A stretch of DNA of 64,000 nucleotides, taken from Ascidia mentula. Its lineage: Eukaryota; Chordata; Ascidiacea; Phlebobranchia; Ascidiidae. The position numbers and the translations under genes were made by a program. A model generated the notes under the pieces. That model saw nothing but the letters and a program-made list of their open reading frames with translations, was not told where the DNA came from and searched no databases. The stretch is from assembly GCA_947561715.1 (NCBI GenBank), contig OX387202.1:20349001-20413000 (forward strand), given 5' to 3'. This document shows positions 34,201-44,960 of this stretch, in pieces; the stretch's first letter is position 1; each line of letters starts with the position of its first letter.

Positions 34201-34799
34201 TTTCTGGCATCAACCGTTTTTTCATTAACGTCGGATAATAATCACGCTGTAAACCAAGTTTAACTCATTTACGGCGAACGTGCTATTCGTTCGTTGACAC
34301 TTCCAGCAACAAGCCGCCTTTTCAAACGAGTCACGTGGTAATCCGAACTCAAATAACCCGGTATGCATTTTCTATATAGGCCACATGTCTTTTGCGTAAA
34401 AAAGATACGAAGGGACAGAGGACAAAGGACATATAGGACAGAGACTTTTTGTACGCGTGGTTTGTAACGTGTTATTGTTAATCCTCGTGCGCTTGTTTAT
34501 TATGTATTAAACTGATCGATTGACTTTGGGTTTGATAGCAGCCTTTTTATCAGGAGTCAGATATACGGCAGTGTTATTATTTGTGCAGACGTTTTAAGTA
34601 ACGCCCTACAAATACCATGATAATAACAAACATGCAAAAAGGTGAAGTTTTCGCTACTAACACAAAAATTGTAAGGATTTGTGAAATAAATTCGGTTCGG
34701 TATAATTGCTTTCCTGTTATTTACGATTTAAAGCCTTTATCAAAACTGGTGAAAGTATTTACAATGACTGTCAATAATTGTAAATCAACACAACGTTAC
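31246..34799. repeat. Dispersed repeat, middle copy, split by an LTR element
   Basis: 31,246-31,739 matches 8,938-9,425, and 33,866-34,799 matches 9,427-10,349. The repeat lacks the outer TIR element at its right end and runs into new sequence (CCATGGTTACTAACG). The other two copies provide the empty site (GTAAATATTTGCGG) for the LTR insertion. Confidence 0.85.
31740..33865 (+). mobile_element. Short non-autonomous LTR element (fossil)
   Basis: Terminal repeats begin TGTAACG and the right end closes CCTACA. A 4- to 5-bp ATAT-type duplication flanks it. About 330 bp at 31,740-32,070 recur at 33,422-33,752 with about four differences, so it is young. The end parts of the two LTRs differ. The 1.35-kb interior shows no reverse transcriptase, protease or integrase. 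The TGTAACG...CCTACA ends resemble those of the BEL/Pao element at 57,881, so it may be mobilised by a BEL/Pao relative; that is inference. Confidence 0.8.
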
Positions 34800-36285
34800 C
34801 ATGGTTACTAACGACGCAATGTTAATTTTCGTCACTTTAAACCTCCCCAACATTTATTCGCATTTCACTTTCATCTTAGAACTCATTATTCCGCCCCATG
34901 AGTTTTTCCATCTCAACCAACTCATAGTGTTGTAGTGAGTAGAAGTTCTCGACCACGGACCATTGAGGCGGGCAAGTGAACAAGCACGATGCCACCAAGC
35001 ACCACCACAACACGCAGCACAATTATCTCCTGACACCCTGCAATTATAATTAAGTCGGTTGTCAACAACTCTGTGTTACAACTGATTTAAACTCAGTTAA
35101 AACTTGTGTTTAACTAAAACTTTAACGCAACCCCCTGTTTCAGAGCAATTGATTTTTACAATTGTTGATTTAGGGTGGGCGGTTAACTTTGTCAACGAAA
35201 ATCAACTATTTGAGGAAATGCATTTCATCTTTTTTAAAACAACTCGATTTGCTTCGTTAGTAAAACAGAAATATAATCAGACACGTTGTATCATTATTAC
35301 TCACGTATCATGGTCTCTGTTGCGTGTTGTAAATCTCATCCCGTTATTAGTTTGGGACCCAGTCATGGAATCTCCTATGTTCCCCGAATATCCGGATATA
35401 GTAATTGTGTAAGAACTTCCTTCATCGCCAATGCTGAAAGTACTGAAAACAACAATGTCATAATGTTTAATTTAATGCAAAGTAATTTAAATAACAACGG
35501 ATAATTTGTTGTTTTAAATCAATCCGCTTACATTGGTTTGTTGCTCATGGAAATGATTGTTAAACATAAAACCCTTTATGACGTAATAAACGACATGTGT
35601 CATACATTGTGTCGTGTTGTGTGGGATAATTATTTGTCAACTAAGCAATAAACACAGAGTGGGATTAGAAGTTTTCAGAAGGAAACCCAGATATTTTTCA
35701 ACTTTAAGTTCACAAACGACTGGAGGATTACAAGGAGGCTTTATTGTAGCTGAAGAACAAAGCGGATAATTCTAACTTTCCAGTCAAGATGCAACGTTTT
35801 GGCAAAGGTCAGTACTTGGCACTCAAGATTTTACCACAAGGACTTGGGCAACAACGACCGCATAAACTCGTCTGGGCAACAGATTTTCCTTAACCTTTTT
35901 TAAGTGGTTCTTAACCTTTTTTATCTCATTTCCTACTTCCAGTGTAAACGGAATCCTTATTTCCCACTGGTATTTACATTTTTTAACTAAGAATTTAATT
36001 ATTGTATTTTCGCTATATCTGTTATACTTTTTTAACTTTTTCTACCGCATGGCATTACCAATTACCAATAAGTGTTCAACACACAGTGAATACATATCAT
36101 TATATTTCTTTTCCGACTACTTTTGTGTATTTCGGTGCCGACCAATTATCCACCTACAACCCTAAAATTTCCCACCGGATAAGAACCACTGGCCTAAGGA
36201 ATTAACTCTGCAGGCCAATGCACCCATTTTCTTGCATAGAGACCCAACAATATCCAATCAACCACGCAACGACCAGCAGCTAACC
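34800..36285. other. No gene recognised
   Basis: Single-copy AT-rich DNA between the dispersed repeat and the hAT-ended element. Short open frames exist on both strands but show no domain, no splice framing and no conservation within the window. Confidence 0.5.
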
Positions 36286-37254
36286 CAGGGGTGGGCAAAG
36301 AGAACACAGAGTGTTTACACTATACAACTTATACACTGACAATCAAGTTGTGTCAGCGTCTTACACGTCGCGATTACGGGATTTTTGTTGCCTCATTCAA
36401 AACATTGGGGGCCGAGCATGTTGGGCAGAAAATCGAAATTTAAAACACTGGATTATGCATGGGTGTTAGATGGAGAATATAATAATCATTTTCATCCTAT
36501 ATATCGATGTGGGACACAGCACTAATATTCACTGGATTGCTGCAACCAATTGTCAAACGGTTTGACCGTGGTCATTTTCGCTTGAACTGCGCAAAAAGGT
36601 GACGTTCGACCCAATCCGAGCCCCACGGAGCTCGGTCCTGGCAATCCGCGACCAAGCGATCGCGCAAACTTTAAAAGCGGTGATGTGGGGTCGTTACGAG
36701 TTGATTACCATCCCTATGTGTGTGCGGTATCTAAACTTCTTGTTTTCATAATTATTCCGAACCGAGTAAATGCATTGAAACACAGCAAGAATATTCTGTG
36801 TTGCTTCAAACTTAAAACACGAATTTTGTGAATCTGACGTAATAAGGAGGGTATTTCCCTAATGACTTTTAAGATTTTGTTAGTTATGACGACCTGGCAG
36901 CATCGGGTAAATTATCGTTGGAACAATGGCATTAAATTGAAAACGTTAAATACGTCACAGTCTTACCTATACTCGGCAAATCCTTGACCTCCGGAAAAAT
37001 CCTGAAGGTCAACACGAAGGCGACATCTAGTGGACGCACTGGTGATTTGATGCAGTTTCTCCAAACCTGATAAAATTTGTTGGTTGTAATAATATTGCTG
37101 AAAACACTGGAATTTAAATTGAATTAACTGATACTGTTATAGTGACTCTAGGATTGTTACGAAGCGTACTTGAAACGTTTTGCTTGGTTGGCCTGTATAT
37201 TTAACTGGGTGTGTACAAGTTACAACAATGTGTTCAGTAAATGTATTCAACCTA

Positions 37255-38520
37255 AAACAAAGCTGGAACTCCTGTTGCTGCCACAGGAATATTGCAATTT
37301 AAAATGTACCGCTCTTCTGGCATGAAATATACGTGCTGTATTTTTACGACGTTTCGTCTGCCATTCAGCGAGACCTCATCAGGTATTGATACCGCAATTT
37401 CAAAGTAAACTACACTAAAACATTCAGGGGCACAAAAAAGAAAAAAGGACAGGTTGACACCGCTTGTCAGATCACGTGGCAGAGGCAAAACACGAAACAC
37501 TGCGGGAGGCGAAATAGTTACAACAAATTGTTATAAACTGCAGGAAAGTAAACACATTGTTGTTTGTCGTTGACGCATCCACTGTTTTTGTGAATGTGAA
37601 ACGACTCAAGAAAGAGCCGCTTGGTGTGGTCCAACTCCTTTTCCAGAACTTGGAAAGGGCTTTATCGAAGGCAACTTCGTGTCGCAGTGTCACCGCATGC
37701 TTGGCCAACGCAGTCTTGCTGGCATCTTTCGATGCGACATCACGGCGATGCTCTTTCAGTCGCGTCTTAAAGGCCCTTTTAGTTTCGCCGATGTAAATAC
37801 CATCGCAATATTTGCATGGTATTAAACAGACCATTCCCTTTGGCTCGGAAGCCTCCGTAGCAATGGGTCGTGAAATTACATTGCCAAGCGTTGTATGGGG
37901 CTTAGTATAGATTTTAATGCCTAATCCGACATTAATCTTCGCAATGTTTCGTTAAGGCCAGGGTTGAAGGGAATAACAACTGCTCCGCTAGTGGGCGTTT
38001 CATCCTTACGGGTTATTGCCAGTATATTTTGAGCGTGCCATAACAGTGGTGATTGCTAGGGATACCGGTACATTGGTGAAGAATGACACCACATCAAAGG
38101 ATACCATGCTGTCATGTTGCTCCACTCGTAAGCTCCGTACCTCGACTGCAAACTCGAGTGAGTTTTTCACATGGTGCGGACTATTGCCCAACAAAAGGAG
38201 CGATTATTTTAGCATTCTTGAGTCGCTTCACATTCACAAAAACATCGGATGCGTCAACGACAAAGAACAATGTGTTTACTTTCCGGCAGTTTATAACAAT
38301 TTGTTGTAACTGTTGCGCCTCCCGCAGTGTTTCGTGTTTTGCCTCTGTCACGTGATTTGACAAGCGGTGTCAACGTGTCCTTTTTTCTTTTTGTGCCCCT
38401 GAATGTTTAGTGTAGTTTACTTTGAAATTGCGGCATCAATACCTGATGAAGTCTCGCCGCATGGCAGACGAAACGTCGTAAAATACAGCACGTATATTTT
38501 ATGCCAGCGGTACATTTTAA
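37255..38520 (-). mobile_element. Penelope-like retroelement remnant
   Basis: On the minus strand a reverse transcriptase fragment (MVSFDVVSFFTNVPVSLAI, near 38,100) is followed by a GIY-YIG endonuclease (CKYCDGIYIGETKRAFKTRLKEHR is its core, near 37,760-37,830). The combination of this RT with a C-terminal GIY-YIG nuclease is specific to Penelope-like elements. About 300 bp at 37,255-37,612 reappear inverted at 38,212-38,520 as terminal repeats. Most of the RT is missing, so the copy is dead. Both terminal repeats carry a hammerhead-like core. Confidence 0.85.
38443..38480 (+). ncRNA. Hammerhead-like motif in Penelope terminus
   Basis: CTGATGA (38,443-38,449), a GTCT/AGAC stem II with one unpaired base next to the core, and GAAA (38,470-38,473). 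A one-pair stem III then leads to GTC (cut after 38,477). Only three stem I pairs (TAC with GTA) are clear. Minimal hammerheads with tiny stem III are known from Penelope-like elements. The inverse copy lies at about 37,335-37,395, and a degenerate one at 6,355-6,400 with its B twin near 49,991. Confidence 0.5.
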
Positions 38521-38929
38521 ACTAAAACAAACCATTATTCAAAGTTTTGTAACATTTGTACTTGGTTAAGGATTGCTTTATTGGAATACAAACCCATCCA
38601 AAATTCTGTTGATAGATCCCCAAACCCGTTCTTGTAATCCACCCAATCTCTATCGAAACTCACAGATCCATCATAACGACGCTGGAACACCTGGTATTTA
38701 TCCAGTAAAACACTTGACACTGATTTTCGGTAAATTGGTCTAAAAAAGTTAGATGACCTCCATGTCAATATATGACTTTTCACTTTCGTGTGTAATTTCC
38801 TGACCTTTATAAACAACACAATCCCGGGCGTATGGTTAAATATTGTAGTGTGAAATCGGAAATTACTTGGCGTGCATAATCACCTCGCTTACCCAACATA
38901 GCGCTGGTGCCAGGGATTGCCCACCCCTG

Positions 38930-39251
38930 TGTTAGTGATATTTACCACATTATCAATACCTGCCACCCATCTTCACAGTAAACTTTATCTCCCGATATGA
39001 GATGTTGGCGACCTTTAAGATCTGAAGCTTTACAGGAAACCGGCAAAACAGCATATATGAGATTCTGGAGATCTGCAGACGGTTAAAACTCATCAGATTG
39101 GCAGAAGTATTGAGTTAAACTCATTCACACGCAAGTAGACGGTGACAACCCCACAATATTTGCACGACCTTGATTATGACCAGAATATACCGGTGCCAGA
39201 TGGAACCCTCTCTGATTCGCACGTGATGACGTATATGTTGGGTTTGCCAAT
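38930..39251. other. No gene recognised
   Basis: Short spacer between the hAT-like right end and the fold-back at the start of copy B. Confidence 0.4.
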
Positions 39252-39372
39252 ACCTTTGCCCGTAACACACGTCACGACTCGCTTCTGCCCCTACTGGTGT
39301 AGATTGGTGAGCACGCAAGTATCTACAGAGCTAGGGGTAGAAGCGAGTCATGACGTGACTTACGGGCAAAGG
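39252..39372. repeat. Fold-back palindrome at the left end of copy B
   Basis: Arms of about 52 bp (39,252-39,303 and 39,322-39,372) around an 18-bp loop, with outer ends ACCTTTGCCCGTAA and TTACGGGCAAAGGT. Mismatches are few. The right arm recurs at positions 3-45 and at 40,915-40,962. Confidence 0.88.
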
Positions 39373-39452
39373 TTTTCAGAATTTGACACATATGTGAGAT
39401 TTATGTTTAAATAAAGTAAAACTCAACTGTTGGAAGTGTTACTCAGTTGACC

Positions 39453-40497
39453 TTGCAGTTGATCCACTCTGTTCGACAACTCTGTGAATAAAATGTTCGA
39501 TGTGTGAGTGGACATTGAATGTTAAGTGCATGAACTTAACTGTTAGATGTGCGTTTCTGCTCACTCTGCATTTGATCCACTCTGTTCGACAACTCTGTGA
39601 ATATAATGTTAGATGTGTGAGTGGGCGTTGGATGTTAAGTGCATGAACTTAACCGTTAGATGTGCGGTTCTGCTCACTCTGCAGTTGATCCACTCTGTTC
39701 GACAACTCTGTGAATAAAATGTTCGATGTGTGAGTGGGCATTGATAAGTGCATGAACTTAACTGTTAGATGTGCGGTTCTGCTCACTCTGCATTTGATCC
39801 ACTCTGTTCGACAACTCTGTGAATAAAATGTTAGATGTGTGAGTGGACATTGAATGTTAACTGCATGAACTTAACTGTTAGATGTGCGGTTCTGCTCACT
39901 CTGCAGTTGATCCACTCTGTTCGACAACTCTGTGAATAAAATGTTAGATGTGTGAGTGGACATTGAATGTTAACTGCATGAACTTAACTGTTAGATGTGT
40001 GGTTCTGCTCACTCTGCAGTTGATCCACTCTGTTCGACAACTCTGTGAATAAAATGTTCGATGTGTGAGTGGACATTGAATGTTAACTGCATGAACTTAA
40101 CTGTTAGATGTGTGGTTCTGCTCACTCTGCAGTTGATCCACTCTGTTCGACAACTCTGTGAATAAAATGTTCCATGTGTGAGTGGACATTGAATGTTAAG
40201 TGCATGAACTTAATTGTTAGATGTGCGGTTCTGCTCACTCTGCATTTGATCCACTCTGTTCGACAACTCTGTGAATAAAATGTTAGATGTGTGAGTGGAC
40301 ATTGAATGTTAACTGCATGAACTTAACTGTTGGATGTGAGGTTCTGCTCACTCTGCAGTTGATCCACTCTGTTCGACAACTCTGTGAATAAAATGTTCGA
40401 TGTGTGAGTGGACATTGGATGTTAAGTGCATGAACTTAACTGTTAGATGTGTGGTTCTGCTCACTCTGCAGTTGATCCACTCTGTGCGCCAAAGCTG
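39453..40497. repeat. 113-bp tandem array, copy B
   Basis: About nine units of the same 113-bp sequence as at 1-1,512, followed after unrelated DNA by a lone partial unit at about 41,047-41,090. Unit number differs from copy A. The B array has its own variants (AACTGCATGAACTTAAC), showing separate turnover since the split. Confidence 0.93.
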
Positions 40498-40914
40498 TCA
40501 ACAAAACTCACGTTTACGTTGGCATGTTTTCGTCAGTCAAAGAGTTTGGGGCTAAATGGTAAAAAAATCCTTTAAGCCGAAAAATCCTATTAAAAATAAG
40601 CTTCAGCTTAATCCCTGACAAGTGATGCAAATCTTGACTGTGGTTGCTATATGCAATACTTACTTTGCACAAAACAAATCTCTGCCATATATCCAGGTCA
40701 CTTGTGTCGTACCACGAGGCTTGCAAGGGTAAGTCAGATAACTAACAAACAATAAAAACACAATACTTGACATAAACAAACTATTTTCAAAAAGAATCTG
40801 CTTTTATTGTGGGTGGTACGACATGAGTGACCTGTAGTAACCCCGACGGACTGTTCCGTTACGAAGGGGATTTGAGTTTTGTCACGTGATTGGTGAGTAC
40901 GCAGGTATTTACAC
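40498..40914. other. No gene recognised; array-interrupting segment
   Basis: Unique to copy B within the window. A minus-strand frame around 40,660-40,730 (SWYDTSDLDIWQRFVLCK) ends near a donor-like AAAGTAAG and could be an exon, but nothing else supports it. Confidence 0.35.
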
Positions 40915-41252
40915 CACTAGGGGCAGAAGGGAGTCATGACGTGAGTTACGGGCAAAGGTTTTAGCATTTGTTATCTTGACACATCTGTGAGATATCAATT
41001 TATATGAAAATGAAACTCAACTGTTGGAAGTGTTACTCAGTTGACCTTGCAGTTGATCCACTCTGTTCGACAACTCTGTGAATAAAATCTTCGATGAATT
41101 TACTTTAATATGATTTTATGAGAGTTCACCGTGTAGGGGATTTGTTGTACTGCTGTGTTTGTATCAAATATCTATCTAAACTGCTTGGTTTGTTAAAGTT
41201 TCCTATCCAACTATAAATTTTGTCGAAAAGTATTTAGAGAAGAATCTTATAC

Positions 41253-41508
41253 CTGTAACAAGTCTCAACAAATCTTCTTTGCCAGCCACAGGTCCTTGGT
41301 CTCCCTTTTCACCTCGGTGACCTTGAGGTCCACGTGGTCCCATCTTTCCTGGTCTTCCAGTCTCTCCTCTGGCACCTTTCAAGCCGGAATGTTCTATCTC
41401 TGATCCTTGTTCTTGTCCGTCACAAACAACTCTGCATACTTGTTGTTGTTGGTGAGTTATGACAAGATGGCCGACCAACAAAACTCCAAACAACATCAAT
41501 TTCAACAT
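41253..41508 (-). CDS. Secreted collagen-like protein, first coding exon (copy B)
   Basis: Twin of 1,683-1,938 with the same signal peptide (MLKLMLFGVLLVGHLVITHQ), cysteines and Gly-X-Y run, and the same CAG|GTATAAG donor. Differences are few (I to M in the signal, GG to GA in the repeat, M to L before the donor). All keep the frame and the glycine spacing, which suggests both copies are or were under constraint. Downstream exons are not identified between here and 34.8 kb, so the gene may be incomplete or its later exons lie further left. Confidence 0.7.
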
Positions 41509-42353
41509 TTTCAATCAAGCTAGACTTTGAAAATCTGTAAATAGTTGCTCAGTCATCACATGGAAATTAACAAAGTATACGCCAACGTTAAATTTGCACC
41601 AAAATTACCTAATTAACAACTACATTGAAAATATGGAAGATTCACTGAGACCTGCTGGCGAAAATCAATACACATTTATGCTGCGTAGATGAAACAAATA
41701 TGAAAATAATGCAAATGATAAATGTGGAGTTTAAATAAAAGTTGCGCATAATCCAACCTTAAACTGTTGACCAATGTTACGTTACTTAATGTAAAACTTT
41801 CAGTGCGGCCAGCAATTATGCAAGGAAGTGCTCAGTGCGTGAGTTTGTTGATTGTTAATTGCGCATAACTGCATTGTCCCGTCTAGTGAGGTCTCAACAA
41901 CATCAGCAAACGAATGCAATGAAAAGAATGCTGTTGTTATGTACATCATTGCCAAATACACCACAAAACTTTGTTAGGACAAACTGATTTGTCAATTGTT
42001 GCGATACAGAAGTCACTTTTCCTTGGTTTCTTACGTCACCCATTGTAAAAAGGCACCTGCCACAAGTCACGTAATGCTTCAGTGATCGCAATGCGTCGAC
42101 CTAGACACGCGGGGATCACGCATTCATCACGTGGACCGCTTGGTCTTTCAACAAAATTTGACGTACTTCTACGTCAATTAACATTGTGGGCTAAGTTTCT
42201 TTTGTAGATACAAGTCAGCCGCACAGAAAGTGTTGAGAATATTTGTTTATGATCAAAGTTGTTTTTTGATAATAAGGGAACAAACATATCCTTGTAAACG
42301 AGTTTTGCAGGCGAGTTAACCATCGCAAATTACATCTGGCATCTCTACTTGGT

Positions 42354-42536
42354 TTAAACTTCACCTTCAACTCTATCAGTTATAACTTGTCCAAGCACAA
42401 GTGACATTAAACCACGGTCAGCTGCAATACAAGCTTGATCTGAACTGGATAACGTTACGTTTCCAACCACACAGACCCGAGCAAACTCCAAGCAGTAATC
42501 ACGACGCAACTGTGACTTGCTTAAAACCTCCTTCAA
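42354..42536 (-). CDS. Hypothetical conserved exon (copy B)
   Basis: Sixty codons matching 2,816-2,998, including LRRDYCLEFARVCVV and SLVLGQVITDRVEGEV with the same stop. Three to four replacements separate it from copy A. Upstream sequence diverges where satellite-type DNA begins. Family unknown. Confidence 0.4.
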   Translation of the reverse strand: MKEVLSKSQLRRDYCLEFARVCVVGNVTLSSSDQACIAADRGLMSLVLGQVITDRVEGEV

Positions 42537-42682
42537 GTTGCCGGAGACCTTTGAATTTCCGAGGACCGAATAACGTCACTGATACGAAAACACGGCGTAT
42601 CAAAATACATCCATGCAAAGGAAGTCGGTTCAAATACCTAAGTGCGTGCGCTCGTTTGCAAGAGTTCGTAAAACCTGCATTT

Positions 42683-43411
42683 ATTCTGGCTTTGAATTCT
42701 CGCTCCCTTTAATCGGTGCAATTTGGGTTGGTTATGGAACAAGACGCAGTTAAACTCAGTGCAATTTAAGCTGTTCTATATGAATACTAATGGTTGACAC
42801 TGAATTGAGATGAAATAAATATGTTGGATGACTTGGACGGTGGCAAAAGCCGCTTAAATATACAAGTTTTACATGTGTTGCGACTTATATGCCAATTATG
42901 AGCCTCAATCCGGTACTTAACAATATTATTTATGATCGATGGGAAATCCTATTTGATTAACGAATTTGACATAAGATTGCACGTGAGTTCTAATTGTTGT
43001 GTTTTCCTAACCTGACTTTAATTGAAACTTGATGCAAACATTCCAACAATATTCATTTAAAATGAACAATTTTGGACACGAAATTAACATGCGCAATTAT
43101 ACCAACGCCAAACTGAGTGAATTTACGCCCAAACGCACAGACAAAATTGAACAGAACCAAATCACAAAACCGATGAACTGAGATGAGCACAGTACAGCAG
43201 CGCTGCCCTGCCTCGGTCCTCAGCTAAACGCACACGGAAAGTTACAAAGAAAGGTCGGTTACTGAAAGACGATGAAGGACAGTCACATGGGAAAACTTAA
43301 AGTCTCAAAGCGACCAAGTCACTTGAGATTAATATGACGCAAAACAGCTGTTAAACCATATCACACAAAAGCCAAAAAAAGACACAAATCACGTGAATGG
43401 TCAGCTGTTGC
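42683..43411. repeat. Partial satellite unit
   Basis: Matches roughly the last three quarters of the units at 44,961-47,135, from TCTGGCTTTGAATTCTCGC to GAATGGTCAGCT. Copy A lacks it. Confidence 0.85.
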
Positions 43412-44960
43412 TATCGCTAAATTTTGAAATGAAACCCGTTTGCCAAGACGATCTAAAAATACCAATTACTCAACCCAGTGGACTGAGACGCCAAAATGAC
43501 AACTGGCCATGCAACCTTAAGTCCATTAATGCAACCGTTGACATGTAATGCAAAATCACGTTACAACATGTACATATTCAAATGAAATATTACACACAAA
43601 TATTTTCGTATCTTGCTCCTGGTTTTCAGGTGAATTTCTTTTCTCACTTTAACATAACCAGGCGGATGACGGATCGCTAATATTAAAGAACTTATGCGTG
43701 TTTCTTTTCCTAATCCTATGCTTTCAAACAAACTCTTACAAACGCAACTATTCAGATACCAAAAATAAACCTTTTAATGCTTTGTCTAATATTAATATAA
43801 TGACTACAATCGCTCAACATCCTATAGAACGTTGGCAACACAATTGACGTCACGACACAAAACTGCAAAAAAGTGGGGAAATGCTTCGTTGGCGCTGAGC
43901 GTGAAGTCAATTCAAGTTTGTAGTGAGGCGTGAAGGAATGTGGTTGTGGGGCAAATGGAGTTGCACTGGTTTCACTAAATGGGCGCCTGACTTTATTAAA
44001 CGGACTAATGTTAAAAACGACAATAAAACGTACATACAATTCCAGTAGTAATACATGCTTTCGCATAGCAAGGCAGGATCGCCCCACTTGGGGGGCAGTG
44101 AAAGCGTGATATTACTTCTGCGTTGTCTGATTACTGTGGTGGAGATCCTCTACGCATGTGAAGGTCGCCTGACAATCCAGCTCGGCTGCAATGCCTTGGC
44201 TGCGAACCCTGTGAACTTTACAATTCCAGTAAACGCCCGCCACTAAAAACAACCGTACAGCTCAACGCCCATCTCAAGACTAACGGGTTATACACAGCAC
44301 TTCTTGCACCGGCTAATCAACCAATCAACTGAATGTTCAGGCAGGGGAAGATACAGATTCAATCGATGGTCTCAAAGTGGTTGATGCTTTATTAAGTTGC
44401 GCAGTCAAGCTTGAGACAAGCAAAACACTCGTTCATGAGGCGGCAACCGCAACACGAGAAAGACAATGGCACGCTTCGATGCACAGGCGAACACTGTGGT
44501 CGCCATCATCTAAATTTTACTTTTCGCCCCACCTAAAAGATGTGCACAGAGGTAACAAGTTGTCAAACACTCTTTCCCACTGGTTGATTTGGTCACACAC
44601 ACATATATATATCAATGGATTGGTTATTGTTGTATCTGCTTTGGTGATGCTAGCTGGAGCACAGGAAGGCGCATCTTACCGATATTTTGTCTTTTCAGAG
44701 TATGACGTTCATCAGATTACCAACAGTTCGAAGTAGTTTTGCCTGTATTGATGATCACTTACCATTGCTTCCAGAATAATGAACACAACATTACGGCAAA
44801 CAACCATATTTGAGGGTTTTGGGATAAAATGGCCTCCAATTTAACATATTCAGGGTTAAGTCCGTCACCACTAGTTACTTGGAGATTTGATGTAATGTAA
44901 ATCGTCTCCTACTGAGTGAATTTGCCCTCCCTTGGGGCGTAACGTTAATAATTGTGGACA
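43412..44960. other. No gene recognised; counterpart of 3.2-4.7 kb in copy A
   Basis: Aligned with copy A but without the tRNA segment. Short frames are not conserved. A (TA)n microsatellite near 44,603 is shorter than its partner at 4,385. Confidence 0.5.

Larger units (their letters stand above)
36286..38929. mobile_element. hAT-like element with nested Penelope-like element
   Basis: The perfect 13-bp inverted ends CAGGGGTGGGCAA (36,286-36,298) and TTGCCCACCCCTG (38,917-38,929) are typical hAT termini. The 8-bp flanks (AGCTAACC left, TGTTAGTG right) do not match. So either the duplication has decayed or the ends belong to two elements. No hAT transposase is visible. Confidence 0.55.

Noticed and set aside
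36286-36308. 8-bp hAT target duplication around 36,286-38,929
   Set aside because: The flanks AGCTAACC and TGTTAGTG match at only about three positions.
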